Part shown: positions 26,312 through 35,432 of the stretch, one piece after another
Layout of the letters: each line of letters starts with the position of its first letter
Numbering within the stretch: the first letter of the stretch is position 1
From: Microbulbifer taiwanensis
Lineage (GTDB): Bacteria; Pseudomonadota; Gammaproteobacteria; Pseudomonadales; Cellvibrionaceae
Direction: 5' to 3'
DNA: 64,000 nt
Assembly (NCBI RefSeq): GCF_014904815.1
Contig: NZ_JACZFR010000037.1
Location: 62,001-126,000 of the forward strand
The notes under the pieces: generated by a model
Seen by the model: only the letters and a program-made list of their open reading frames with translations
Told to the model about the DNA's origin: nothing
The model's database searches: none
Program-made: the position numbers and the translations under genes

Positions 26312-26686
26312 GGGTGGCATCAGGTTGGTGGGGTGAAGGTGCCCGATCAACCATTAAATCCGTATACCCTGAAATCGGACATAACCTCCTACGGTAGGGC
26401 CAGCGCAAATAGCGTTGTCCGGTCACCGCCTTCCGTGTGCAGACGCAGTTCCATAGATCTGTCTTGCGCAGTTAATAAAATAAATTCGAAATTTTCCCCG
26501 TGCAACAAGTGTGGATCTGGGGGGTGCGCTCGAGATTAACGGTATGGCTTGCCTGGCGTTTTACGTAATATGCCCGCTCCGCGGAGAGTGCGGGCAGCGT
26601 CGATAACAAGCCGGATCCGTCGGTTTTGCTTGTCACGATGAGGTCGCACATCTTCGCGGCTCGCTCGAGCGGGTATTCAATCAAGG
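26312..26686. other. Gene-free spacer between the transposase and the hybrid regulator
   Basis: This 375-bp stretch shows no convincing gene. It presumably contains the right end of the insertion sequence and the promoter of the large sensor gene. No clear promoter or inverted repeat could be assigned. Confidence 0.5.
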
Positions 26687-29600
26687 GTGGAGAAAACAGG
26701 ATTGGTTCGAGTTGGCGATGTCGCCGCAACAGCGATAGCGCGGATAGGCGCATTGATCACCTTTCTGGCAACCCTGCCTCACGTCGCATATGCCACCGAC
26801 CAATTCGTGGTCCGTCACTACCAGTCAACGGATGGGCTTCCGGTAAGCAGCGTTGCGGGTGCCCAGGAGGGCAGCGACGGCTTCTTGTGGCTGGCAACCT
26901 ATGGCGGTCCGGTGCGTTTCGATGGCAGGGAATTCAAGGTTTACAACACCTCCAATTCTCCCGCGATACGAAACAACAGGATTGTCGATATTTACCGGGG
27001 GGCGGCGGGGCGCTCGTATGCTTTGACGTTTGACGGCGACCTGCTGCGCCTGGGTACCGACGGTGTGCGACGTATCACTTTCGGCCCGGGTGCGACGGAT
27101 TCGAGGGTACGCGCTGTGCACGAGAAGCCGTTCTGCGTTACCGCAGCGCGGGGTTTGTTCTGTGAGAAGGAGAGCGGCGGTTTCGGGCAACGGCTGCAGT
27201 TTGAACCCGGCCTCGAAGTGGCGGCGGCTTTCCCCGTTGCCGGGGATAGTGCCTGGTTGCTCGTGCCGGGGAAAGGGATACTGCTGCAGACGGGCGATCG
27301 GCGGCGCCAGCTGTTCGACAATGCGGATTTGTACAGGGTGCCCGGTCTGCCGCCCAAGGCGATCGTGGATCGCGACGGCGGGCTGGCCGTGGCTCTGGAA
27401 AAGGGTGTTGTACACATTGCGCGCGATGGGCACTGGCGTTGGCTGGTGGAAAATCCGGATAAATTCCTGCACATCGTTCAGGTTCGTCAGGATGGCGACG
27501 GTACCTTCTGGGTCGGCACCGACAACGGACTTTTTTCGGCTGGCCGCCATGGCCCCGAACCGGGAAGAGTGGTGGGGGCAGTCCGCGACGGGAATCCGTC
27601 GAGAAGCTGGCGGGCACCGGATGGTGCTCTCTGGCGGAGTCTGGGGCATCGCCTGTTCAGGGAGGATTTTCCCGTTCTCGACGCCGCCGGAGTGATTTTG
27701 GCGGTCGATTTCGATACGGCCGGTACCGCATGGGTCAGCACACGACGCGATGGCCTTTATGCCCTGTCGCGTCCCCGCGTAGATATGCTGGGGCTCGCAG
27801 ACGGGCTCCTGGCGGACAATCTATATACCGTCGCGCGTGACGAGAAGGGGACCATGTGGCTCGGCAGCCTGGGTGGCCCGGTGCAGGCGATAGCAATCGA
27901 CGGCAGCATCAGGCACTTTGGGCTAGAGAGCGGGCTTCCGGGCATGAATCCCCGCGGGGTCGTGGCGGCGCCGGACGGCGCAGTTTATGTCGGCACCTTT
28001 AGCCCCGGATTATTTCGCAAGGATGCGGGCAGCGACCGCTTTGAAAAAGTGTCCTTGCCATCCCCTTTGGCGCAGGCCCGGGTGTGGTCGCTCAGTTTTG
28101 ATCGACAGGGGCGGTTCTGGCTTGGTACGACAAAGGGCGTCTGGCGGCGCGAGGGCGGTGACTGGCACAGGCTCTGGCCCGAGGACAGGGACATCGCAGT
28201 GCACGCCGTACTGTTCGGTGCCGACGATTGCATCTGGTACGGGACGGAACAGGGGTTGTGGCGGCAGCGGGATGGCATCGTCGAAGCGGTTGCAGCCGAT
28301 ATTATCGGCGAGGTGACGGTTCGCGGTTTGCTGCAGGATAGCGGCGACGCGATATGGGCGAGTACCGAAGGCTATGGACTGGTGCGCATCGATGAGTCGG
28401 CACCCGCCGGCATTCGGGCCGTCAGGCTGGGCCGCGCCGAGGGGCTGCCGTCGGATAGCCCCCACGCGGCGCTCGAGGATGACAGCGGGAATATATGGGT
28501 CAACAGCAATCAGGGCATCTTCAGGATTGCGCCGAATGACCTGCAGGCGTGGCTGTCCGGTTCGGTCCCCAAGCTGACGCCGCTGTCGCTGGGGTTGGCG
28601 GATGGCGTCACGGAACTGGAAGGGAATGGCGGCCTGCAACCGGCAGCCGCTTTCGATCTACAGGGGCGCATGTGGTTTCCAAGCCAGCGCGGCATCATCC
28701 GCATCGATCCGCGCCGGTTTTCCGCCCCGGGAAAGGCACCGCTGCCGGTCATAGACGGTCTGGAGGCCGGGGGCGCGATGCTCGTCACGGACAAGGACTC
28801 CCTGCCGACCGGAGTCCGCTCGGTCAATATTCACTACGGCGCCCCGGACCTGCACTCGGGGAATGCCGTCCGCTTCCGATATCGCCTCTTCCCCAGGGAC
28901 GAGCGCTGGATCGGCGCCGGCAACCAGCGGACCGTATCCTTTGCTTCGCTGCTGCCGGGAGACTACCGGTTCGAAGTGATCGCCGCCGGCAGCGACGGGG
29001 TCTGGTCGCCCGTGCCAGCGACACTGGCGTTCTCTGTGCCGGCGCGCTGGTATGAAACTGCCTATTTCAAGTGGTCGCTATGGTTGTGCCTGGCGGGGTT
29101 GCTTTTCCTCGTCGCGCAGCTGCGCGTGCACGCTTCCCGAAAGCGCGCCGAGGAGTTGGGTCGGCAGGTCGAGGCCAGGACGAGAGACCTGCACTTCGAA
29201 AAGCGCCAGGTCGAGGTGGCGCTGACGCAACTGTCGGAGAGCCACCACATCATCGAGACGAAGAACCTGCACCTCGCGGATCAGGCTTCGCGGCTGGAAA
29301 GGATCAACGAATTTCGCACCCACCTGTTCGCCGATATCAGTCACGAGCTGCGCACGCCGCTGATGCTGGCCAGCATGCCGTTGAAGGAAGTAAAGGAGAG
29401 GTCGCTCAACCTGCCTGAAACTGATCAACAGCGGCTGGCACTGTCGATTTCGCAGATGGATCGGCTGACGCTGCTGGTGGAACAGTTGCTGTCCCTGGCA
29501 CAGGCCGAGGCGGGTCAACTCAAATTGAGCATTACTGCCTTTGATCTGTGCCAGCTGGTAGAGGAAGTTCTGCGGGGATTCCGCGTCCTGCATGAGAAAT

Positions 29601-30781
29601 CGGACATCCACTACGAGATTCGCAGCGATACGAAAGTCCTGCCGATATTTGCCGATCGCGCCCATCTCACCACAGTGCTCGACAACCTGCTCGACAACGC
29701 CGGCAAATACGCACCGCGCGGCAGTAGTGTCGAGGTCCAGCTGAGTGTCGATACGCCGACGGAACTGGTCCGCATCGCGATCAGCGATTCGGGACCCGGG
29801 TTTTCGCCTTCCCTTGCCAGTGACCTGTTCCGGCGTTTTTTCAGGGGCGAGTCCACGCCGCGCGCCGGGCGCGGCGGTCTGGGTATCGGCCTGGCCACGG
29901 CGCGGGAACTGGTGGAGCTACACGGCGGCGATATCGGTGCGATCAGTAAGCCGGGGGAGGGCGCCTGTTTCTGGATCAGGCTGCCACTGGGCAGTGCCCA
30001 CGTCTCGCTGGACGAGCTGGATTCCAAACCGGCGCGGGCCGCGGTTTCGCTGCCAACTGCCAGTGCTAGGTCGGCGGGCGCGAGAAAGGTGCTGATCGTG
30101 GAGGACCATCCCGAGCTGGCCAGTTACCTGGGCCATCGCCTGGGGGAATACTGCCCGGTGCAGTTGGTTGCCGATGCCGAACAGGCGCTCGCATGGCTGG
30201 AACGGGAAGCGTTCGGGATGGTGATCACGGATGTCGTACTTCCCGGTAGGAGCGGCATTGACCTGTGTCGGGATATCAAGTCCGACCGGTGCTTTGCGCA
30301 GCTGCCCGTGCTGCTGATATCGGCGCGGGCGGAATCGGCCCGCCGGGAAGAGGCGCTGGCCGCCGGGGCGGACGACTACCTGATCAAGCCCTTCGGCTTC
30401 GAGGCGCTCCTCGCGGCGGTGTCCCGCGCCTGGCCCAATGCCAGTCTCTATTTCGAAAGCGGTCACAGAATCATTTCCGAAGGGGAGGAGCCGGTTCTGT
30501 TGGCGCCGGCGCTGAAGGCGCTGGCGGACCCCGATTTCAACGTTGGCAAATGGGCGCAAGATGCCTACCTGTCCGAACGGCAACTGCGCCGCAAAGTGAC
30601 TGAATTGACCGGGCAATCGCCGGTGGCCTGGCTGCGCGAGCAGCGTCTGCTGCGGGTACGCAAGCTGATCAGCGAGGGCCGCTGCCGGACCCTGGCGGAA
30701 GCCGGCAACCGGGTCGGCCTGGACAATCCCACCTATCTGTACCGCATCTACCGGGCCCGCTTCGGTGTTATGGAAGATTAA
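26687..30781 (+). CDS. Hybrid two-component system protein (periplasmic propeller sensor, kinase, receiver, AraC output)
   Basis: The 1364-residue protein combines a signal sequence (about residues 15-36), two-component-regulator propeller repeats with W-LGS/WFGT-type blades (about 40-700), a Y_Y_Y domain (about 712-790), a membrane helix (WSLWLCLAGLLFLVAQL), a HisKA domain with phospho-acceptor His in DISHELRTPL (about residue 885), HATPase (NLLDNAGKYA, GLGIGLATARELVE), a receiver with Asp in VITDVVLPGRSG (about 1181) and an AraC-type helix-turn-helix at the end. It senses a periplasmic signal and binds DNA itself. The start is GTG at 26687; a TTG at 26702 is possible. It lies upstream of the injection-system locus on the same strand and could control it. 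Confidence 0.92.
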   Translation: MEKTGLVRVGDVAATAIARIGALITFLATLPHVAYATDQFVVRHYQSTDGLPVSSVAGAQEGSDGFLWLATYGGPVRFDGREFKVYNTSNSPAIRNNRIVDIYRGAAGRSYALTFDGDLLRLGTDGVRRITFGPGATDSRVRAVHEKPFCVTAARGLFCEKESGGFGQRLQFEPGLEVAAAFPVAGDSAWLLVPGKGILLQTGDRRRQLFDNADLYRVPGLPPKAIVDRDGGLAVALEKGVVHIARDGHWRWLVENPDKFLHIVQVRQDGDGTFWVGTDNGLFSAGRHGPEPGRVVGAVRDGNPSRSWRAPDGALWRSLGHRLFREDFPVLDAAGVILAVDFDTAGTAWVSTRRDGLYALSRPRVDMLGLADGLLADNLYTVARDEKGTMWLGSLGGPVQAIAIDGSIRHFGLESGLPGMNPRGVVAAPDGAVYVGTFSPGLFRKDAGSDRFEKVSLPSPLAQARVWSLSFDRQGRFWLGTTKGVWRREGGDWHRLWPEDRDIAVHAVLFGADDCIWYGTEQGLWRQRDGIVEAVAADIIGEVTVRGLLQDSGDAIWASTEGYGLVRIDESAPAGIRAVRLGRAEGLPSDSPHAALEDDSGNIWVNSNQGIFRIAPNDLQAWLSGSVPKLTPLSLGLADGVTELEGNGGLQPAAAFDLQGRMWFPSQRGIIRIDPRRFSAPGKAPLPVIDGLEAGGAMLVTDKDSLPTGVRSVNIHYGAPDLHSGNAVRFRYRLFPRDERWIGAGNQRTVSFASLLPGDYRFEVIAAGSDGVWSPVPATLAFSVPARWYETAYFKWSLWLCLAGLLFLVAQLRVHASRKRAEELGRQVEARTRDLHFEKRQVEVALTQLSESHHIIETKNLHLADQASRLERINEFRTHLFADISHELRTPLMLASMPLKEVKERSLNLPETDQQRLALSISQMDRLTLLVEQLLSLAQAEAGQLKLSITAFDLCQLVEEVLRGFRVLHEKSDIHYEIRSDTKVLPIFADRAHLTTVLDNLLDNAGKYAPRGSSVEVQLSVDTPTELVRIAISDSGPGFSPSLASDLFRRFFRGESTPRAGRGGLGIGLATARELVELHGGDIGAISKPGEGACFWIRLPLGSAHVSLDELDSKPARAAVSLPTASARSAGARKVLIVEDHPELASYLGHRLGEYCPVQLVADAEQALAWLEREAFGMVITDVVLPGRSGIDLCRDIKSDRCFAQLPVLLISARAESARREEALAAGADDYLIKPFGFEALLAAVSRAWPNASLYFESGHRIISEGEEPVLLAPALKALADPDFNVGKWAQDAYLSERQLRRKVTELTGQSPVAWLREQRLLRVRKLISEGRCRTLAEAGNRVGLDNPTYLYRIYRARFGVMED

Positions 30782-31124
30782 GCGGCACTTCCGTCTCACT
30801 TGCGATTAGCGGCAGGTGACTTATTGGCACCACCGTCTCTTCTGTCCGTTCATTTCCGCCGCTTGGCCGTTTTGTGCATGCCGGCGTCCGTTCTGTATCT
30901 GTCCCGTCGAGAGAGCCGCCGATAGATTTGGCACCAATTGCCGGGAAGTGATGACGGCGCGAAGGAAAGCTCTCGCTGCATCGCGCTCCTTCATTGCGAG
31001 AGGCCGGATATTTCATAGGGAGGATAGCGGGCTGTGCAGAACAGGTGCATGAAAAGCGTTCCCGCCCGCTTGTTGAGGGGGGCGGCAGTGCAACGACATT
31101 ACCACTCGGTCCGGAGGGGCGGCA
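30782..31124. other. Leader region upstream of the injection-system locus
   Basis: This 343-bp spacer holds no gene. It must contain the promoter of the long plus-strand locus unless that is read through from the sensor gene. No clear sigma-70 promoter was found, and a sigma-54-like match has wrong spacing. No terminator was seen after the sensor gene. Confidence 0.5.
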
Positions 31125-31739
31125 GTGTTCGATAGCCTGGACGAGACAGTCGAAGCACTGATTGTGGCCGGCATCCCGCAGCCGCTGCAGGACCAGATCG
31201 AGATCAGTTTCGCCAGGCCGGACGCCGACTTCGCCGCGACGGGGCCCACGTTGAATCTGTTCCTGTACCGGGTTACCGAGAACCAGGAATTGCGCAACCG
31301 AGTGCCCACAGTGGAGCAGCGCAATGGCAGCTACAGCGGTGGCCTGGCACCGGTGCGCGTGGACTGCAGTTATCTGGTGACCGCCTGGGCCGCGGCCGGT
31401 GATCCCGCGCCGGAGAAGACCGAACACCGCCTGCTCGGCTGGGCACTGAAGCTGCTGTTGCAGCACCGCTATGTCCCGGATGACCTGCGCAGGGGCGTGA
31501 TGAAAATGCAGTCCATGCCGCTGCCCACGGCCACCATCCAGAGTCCGGCGGAGCCGCGCGGGGATTTCTGGCTGGCGCTGGGCGGCAAGCCGCGCGCCGC
31601 GCTGGAGTACAAGGTGACCATCGGGGTTACGCCGGAAGAGACCAGGGATCTGGGGCCGCCGGTGCAATCGGCCGAGCTCAGGATGCAGTTGCGATCGGAA
31701 GCGCCCCGGGAGCGGCCCGCGCAGGAGGTATCGCCATGA
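31125..31739 (+). CDS. eCIS tail terminator/cap protein, DUF4255 (Afp16/Pvc16-like)
   Basis: The 204-residue protein matches DUF4255, the Pvc16/Afp16 cap family: FDSLDETVEALIVAGIP at the N terminus, ISFARPDADFAATGPTLNLF, LYRVTENQELRNR and PVRVDCSYLVTAWA. The cap sits at the far end of the sheath-tube and fixes its length. It is the first gene of the locus, as in many eCIS clusters. The start is GTG; the stop overlaps a small frame at 31736 by 4 bases. Confidence 0.9.
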   Translation: MFDSLDETVEALIVAGIPQPLQDQIEISFARPDADFAATGPTLNLFLYRVTENQELRNRVPTVEQRNGSYSGGLAPVRVDCSYLVTAWAAAGDPAPEKTEHRLLGWALKLLLQHRYVPDDLRRGVMKMQSMPLPTATIQSPAEPRGDFWLALGGKPRAALEYKVTIGVTPEETRDLGPPVQSAELRMQLRSEAPRERPAQEVSP

Positions 31740-31876
31740 GCCGCAAGCATCGACCCGATCGTTGGTTCCGAAGTTTGGCGATGGGACCGGAGCGTGGAAT
31801 TCCGGTACCGATTCATGGCCCGGCTGTCGGGCGTTTCGTGAGCAGAATTTCATCTGAGGAGAATCATCATGGCTAA
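31736..31876 (+). CDS. Possible 46-residue protein between cap and sheath genes
   Basis: A small frame starts at ATG 31736 with AGGAGGT 6 bases upstream, overlaps the cap stop as ATGA, and overlaps the sheath start at 31869 by 8 bases. It encodes a basic peptide (opening MSRKHRPDRWFRSLAMG, ending SRISSEENHHG) unlike any family known to me. It may be a real small component or a device that couples cap and sheath translation. The tight overlaps and strong ribosome site support expression; the protein itself is unproven. Confidence 0.5.
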   Translation: MSRKHRPDRWFRSLAMGPERGIPVPIHGPAVGRFVSRISSEENHHG

Positions 31877-33398
31877 CGCCGCCTATCACACACCGGGGGT
31901 GCATGTGCAGGAGGTGCCTCCAGCCCAGGGGCCGATCCAGGGTGCAAGCACCAGCGTCGCGGCATTTATCGGCATCACCCAGAGTGGTCCCGACGTCGGG
32001 ACTGTCACAGCGCTGACCGGCTATCGGGCGTTTATCGAGCTGTTCAAAACGCCGGACGGCAGTCTGCCCACGGACCTCGGCTTCCGATACCTGGCCTACG
32101 CGGTGTACGGTTTTTTCAATAACGGGGGAACGCGCTGCTACATCACCCGTGAGGCGTCGAGCGAAGCGGCGCAAACCCAGCCGGGGAATTCCGAAGCGTT
32201 CAAGCGGTGGCGACAGGGGGTTATCGATGAAGTCACATCCTGGCTGAATGCGCATGATGCTCCGGCCCCTAACGCCACACAGAAGCAGAAACTTTCCGGA
32301 TTGTTGAGCGCAACCCGGGAGCGTCTCGAATCGGATCCGCAGCAGCTCAAGCAGGCGCTTAAGGATTGGCTGCAAAGCCTCAACTGGAAGGCGGTGGCCG
32401 AGGAAGTCGCCGAACTGGTGGATAAAGTTCTTCTCCCAGACCTGATCAGTTTGCTGCAACGGCTCGAAGTGGCGCTAGACAAAGTGTTCGAAAGTGCTGA
32501 GGCGGCCACACTGTCGTCATCGTCGATTGCTCCAGCCCTGGCACTACTGGAACCCTACGATGATATCTCGATGGTGGCTGCGCCGGGATTGACGGGGACA
32601 GAGCAGTGGTCGGCGCTGGTGCAGCATTGCGCGAAGAATGCGCCCAACTGCTTTGCCATCCTGGATGCGCCCGCCGGTGCGGACTGGCAAAACACACCGC
32701 CGGTTCCCGATGAAGTTGTGCAAAACCCGGACTATGCGGCCCTCTACTATCCCTGGATTGAGGTTGCGGATGCGGGCGGCGGCGAGAATCTCACTGTGCC
32801 GCCCAGCGGTCATATCGCCGGCGTCTACGCGCGGGTGGATAGTGAAAGAGGCGTATTCAAGGCGCCGGCCAACGAATCAATCTACGGTGCACTCGATCTC
32901 CCGGTCTACGTCAGCGACAGGCAGCAGCAGGCCTTGAACGACGGTAAGTTCCAGAATCCCGAAAACGGTATCAACGTCAACTGCATCCGGCGGCTCAACG
33001 GCGGCATCCTGATCTGGGGTGCGCGGACGGTGGATGTGGACGATAACGGGCAATTCCAATACGTCAGTACCCGGCGCACCTTCAATTACATCCGCCAATC
33101 GCTCGAAGATGGTACCCAGTGGGCGGTGTTCGAGCCGAACACGCCGGCCCTGTGGGGGCAGATTACCCGCAATGTTACCTCCTTCCTCACCAAGCTGTGG
33201 CAGGAGGGTGGCCTGTTCGGCACTACCGCGGCGGAGGCCTTCTACGTCAAGTGCGACGCGGAAACCAATCCCGAAGACGTGCGCAATGCGGGCCAGGTGG
33301 TCACCGAGGTGGGTGTGGCCATCACCAAGCCGGCCGAGTTCGTGGTGTTCAAGCTGGGCCTGACGTCCGGCAGCGCAACCCCTTCCACGAGCAGCTGA
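31869..33398 (+). CDS. Contractile tail sheath protein 1, with long helical insertion
   Basis: The 509-residue sheath protein starts YHTPGVHVQEVPPA, a standard sheath opening, and has the conserved C-terminal part: PPSGHIAGVYARVDSERGVF, ILIWGARTVD, YVSTRRTFNYIRQSLEDGTQ, FEPNTPALW and FYVKCDAETNPED. Compared with the second sheath gene, it carries about 120 extra residues (about 100-220), rich in Glu, Leu, Lys and Ala, strongly helical. The insertion lies in a region expected to face outward. It contracts to drive the tube through the target membrane. Preceded by GAGGAG. Confidence 0.93.
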   Translation: MANAAYHTPGVHVQEVPPAQGPIQGASTSVAAFIGITQSGPDVGTVTALTGYRAFIELFKTPDGSLPTDLGFRYLAYAVYGFFNNGGTRCYITREASSEAAQTQPGNSEAFKRWRQGVIDEVTSWLNAHDAPAPNATQKQKLSGLLSATRERLESDPQQLKQALKDWLQSLNWKAVAEEVAELVDKVLLPDLISLLQRLEVALDKVFESAEAATLSSSSIAPALALLEPYDDISMVAAPGLTGTEQWSALVQHCAKNAPNCFAILDAPAGADWQNTPPVPDEVVQNPDYAALYYPWIEVADAGGGENLTVPPSGHIAGVYARVDSERGVFKAPANESIYGALDLPVYVSDRQQQALNDGKFQNPENGINVNCIRRLNGGILIWGARTVDVDDNGQFQYVSTRRTFNYIRQSLEDGTQWAVFEPNTPALWGQITRNVTSFLTKLWQEGGLFGTTAAEAFYVKCDAETNPEDVRNAGQVVTEVGVAITKPAEFVVFKLGLTSGSATPSTSS

Positions 33399-33408
33399 GG
33401 ACTGCGGC

Positions 33409-34629
33409 GTGCCTGTTTACCAGTTCCCGGCTCACCTGCCCGCCGGCGTCTCCGCAGCGGCGCAGACGATGCCCGGTGTTTACCTGTCGCCACGTACTGT
33501 GTCGGTAGAAATCGCCCCACCGCGCACTGGCACGCCGGTGTTCCTCGGTGTGGGGGGTATCGAGCGCGCGACTTGCCTGGACGGTCGCAGCGATATTGAA
33601 AAAACACTGGCAAAGGCAACCGGGCTGGCCGCCTATGCGATCAGGGGATTTTTTGCGAACGGTGGCCAGCGTTGCTATCTGTTGCCGGCGCGCGGTGACG
33701 GCGCGGAAGGGGTAGGGGAGTCCGATCTGGCCGAACTGGAGCAGCTCGACGATTTCGATCTCGTGTGCGCACCGGATATGGCGGCGTTGCTGCCGCCGGA
33801 GCAACTTGCCCGGGCCCATAAGCGGATACTGAAGTGGTGCGCACAAGACGGGCTGCGCTTCGCCATTCTCGATGGGCCCCGCACTAGTGACCAACTGGAC
33901 AACTACCGGAAGTCGCTGGCGCGCGAGCTGCGCGGCGAGCCATCGGGGGTGGCATCGTTCGGTGCCGGCTATTACCCCTGGTTGAACGTCGCCCGATCGC
34001 GGCCTCTATCCGCAAGCGCGGAAGCGGCGGGGGCTGGCCAGGTTCTGGTGCCGCCATCCGGCCATGTGGCCGGAATCTACAGCCGCAGTGATCGCAATAA
34101 CGGGATTTGGGCGGCGCCGGCCAACGATGTGGTGGTCGGGGTTTTAGCCCTGGACGGCGTCGGATCGGGAGCCGGCGACCCGCAGGCGGCGAGCGCCGCG
34201 AATTTCAATGGGCTGCGCAGTTTTCGCAAACGCGGCATCCGCGTCTGGGGCGCGAGGACGCTCAGCGATGATCCATCGCTCGTTTACATCACCGCGCGCC
34301 GGCTGTTGCAAGCGGTGGCGCGCCGCCTCGAACAAGTACTTGCCCCGGTGGTTTTCGAGCCCAATTCGCCGCTGTTGTGGGCGCGCGTAAACCGCATCGT
34401 CAGCACCCAACTCGACGCGCTCTACCGCAGCGGCGCACTTGCCGGAGCTACGGCCGAGGACGCCTATTTTGTCCGCTGCGACGGGGATACCAATTCGCCG
34501 CAGGCTCGGGCGCAGGGGCAGGTGGTCGCAGAGGCCGGAATCGCAGCCGTTGCCCCGGCGGAATTTATCAGCATCGACATTCGTATCGGCGACAACCAGC
34601 TCGCCGTTTCTCAACAGGTTGGAGGATAA
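33409..34629 (+). CDS. Contractile tail sheath protein 2
   Basis: The 406-residue protein has the sheath features AAQTMPGVYLSPRTVSVEIA, GVGGIERATCLDGRSD, VPPSGHVAGIYSRSDRNNGI, IRVWGARTLSDDPSLVYI, FEPNSPLLWARVN and YFVRCDGDTNSPQARAQG. It is about 100 residues shorter than the first sheath because it lacks the helical insertion. eCIS usually have two or three sheath paralogues; one forms the bulk and others the base or ends of the sheath. It begins GTG 10 bases after the first sheath stop. Confidence 0.93.
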   Translation: MPVYQFPAHLPAGVSAAAQTMPGVYLSPRTVSVEIAPPRTGTPVFLGVGGIERATCLDGRSDIEKTLAKATGLAAYAIRGFFANGGQRCYLLPARGDGAEGVGESDLAELEQLDDFDLVCAPDMAALLPPEQLARAHKRILKWCAQDGLRFAILDGPRTSDQLDNYRKSLARELRGEPSGVASFGAGYYPWLNVARSRPLSASAEAAGAGQVLVPPSGHVAGIYSRSDRNNGIWAAPANDVVVGVLALDGVGSGAGDPQAASAANFNGLRSFRKRGIRVWGARTLSDDPSLVYITARRLLQAVARRLEQVLAPVVFEPNSPLLWARVNRIVSTQLDALYRSGALAGATAEDAYFVRCDGDTNSPQARAQGQVVAEAGIAAVAPAEFISIDIRIGDNQLAVSQQVGG

Positions 34630-34635
34630 GCAGCC

Positions 34636-35070
34636 ATGGCCCAGACAGATCCCTTCCGGGGGTACAACTTCAAAGTCGAGATCGATGGCATTACCAGCAC
34701 GGCATTCAAGGAGTGCGGTGGCCTGGACAGCTCGACTGCAGTGGTTCCCTACCGCGAGGGCACCGACCCGACACTCGGCCAGCGCAAGTTGCCGGGGCTC
34801 TTATCGGTTTCGAACGTCACGCTGCGCCGGGGAATTACCAGTGACCATTCGCTGTGGGACTGGCACAGCAGCGTGACCTCCGGTGACCTGCAGCGGCGCG
34901 ACCTGTCGATCATCCTGATGAATGACAAGGGCGAGGAGCAGATCCGCTGGAATCTGCAGAACGCCTGGCCCGCCCGCTGGACCGGCCCCAACTTCGACGC
35001 CACCGCCGATGCCATTGCGATCGAGGCACTGGAACTCACCCACGAAGGTGTCGAGGTCCAGACGTGGTAA
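34636..35070 (+). CDS. Inner tube protein 1 (Afp1/Pvc1-like)
   Basis: The 144-residue tube subunit has the T4 gp19-like pattern MAQTDPFRGYNFKVEIDGIT, FKECGGLDSSTAVVPYREG, RKLPGLLSVSNVTLRRG, and a C-terminal WNLQNAWPARWTGPNFDATA. The hexameric rings stack into the hollow tube that carries cargo. Its TAA overlaps the GTG of the next gene by a few bases. This is the usual length for the family. Confidence 0.93.
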   Translation: MAQTDPFRGYNFKVEIDGITSTAFKECGGLDSSTAVVPYREGTDPTLGQRKLPGLLSVSNVTLRRGITSDHSLWDWHSSVTSGDLQRRDLSIILMNDKGEEQIRWNLQNAWPARWTGPNFDATADAIAIEALELTHEGVEVQTW

Positions 35071-35432
35071 CAGCGGGCGAGTTTCCCTTTGCCCTGCCCG
35101 CGGGCTACACCGACGAGGAAGGCAGGGTGCATCGCGAGGGGGTCATGCGGCTGGCGACGGCCTACGACGAAATCGCGCCCCTGAACGATGCCCGCGTGCG
35201 TGGCAACCCGGGTTACCTGGTGATTGTTCTGCTGTCTCGCGTCATCGTCAGGCTGGGCGAGCTGAAGCAGGTCAACACCCGGGTTGTGGAGGGAATGATG
35301 TCCCAGGACTTTATCTATCTCCAGGACCTTTACCGGCGCCTCAACGAGCAGGGGCACCCGCGCCTGCCGGTGAACTGCCCGCACTGCCAGGAACAGTTCG
35401 AGGTGGAGGTGCAGCCGCCGGGGGAGGCATAG
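35064..35432 (+). CDS. Probable tail-assembly chaperone-like protein
   Basis: The 122-residue soluble protein (GEFPFALPAGYTDEEGRVHR near the start, then MRLATAYDEIAPLNDARVRG and VIVLLSRVIVRLGELKQVNT) sits between tube genes and resembles the small tail proteins found there in many eCIS. It ends with NCPHCQEQFEVEV, a half zinc-ribbon (one CxxC). A role in tube assembly is inferred from place and size. It starts with GTG inside the tube gene end. The following frame at 35429 has no normal start and may be fused to it by frameshifting. Confidence 0.65.
   Translation: MVTAGEFPFALPAGYTDEEGRVHREGVMRLATAYDEIAPLNDARVRGNPGYLVIVLLSRVIVRLGELKQVNTRVVEGMMSQDFIYLQDLYRRLNEQGHPRLPVNCPHCQEQFEVEVQPPGEA

Noticed and set aside
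24957-26400. Terminal inverted repeats of the ISL3 element
   Set aside because: No convincing inverted pair was found on the two sides of the transposase, so element borders are not given.
30927-30941. A TTGGCAC...TTGC sequence like a sigma-54 promoter upstream of the eCIS
   Set aside because: The distance between the GG and GC elements is about 8 bases in place of 10, so it is not a valid -24/-12 promoter.
30768-32459. A 563-codon minus-strand frame across the cap and sheath 1 genes
   Set aside because: Antisense shadow; it crosses two well-supported genes and an intergenic spacer and shows no motif.
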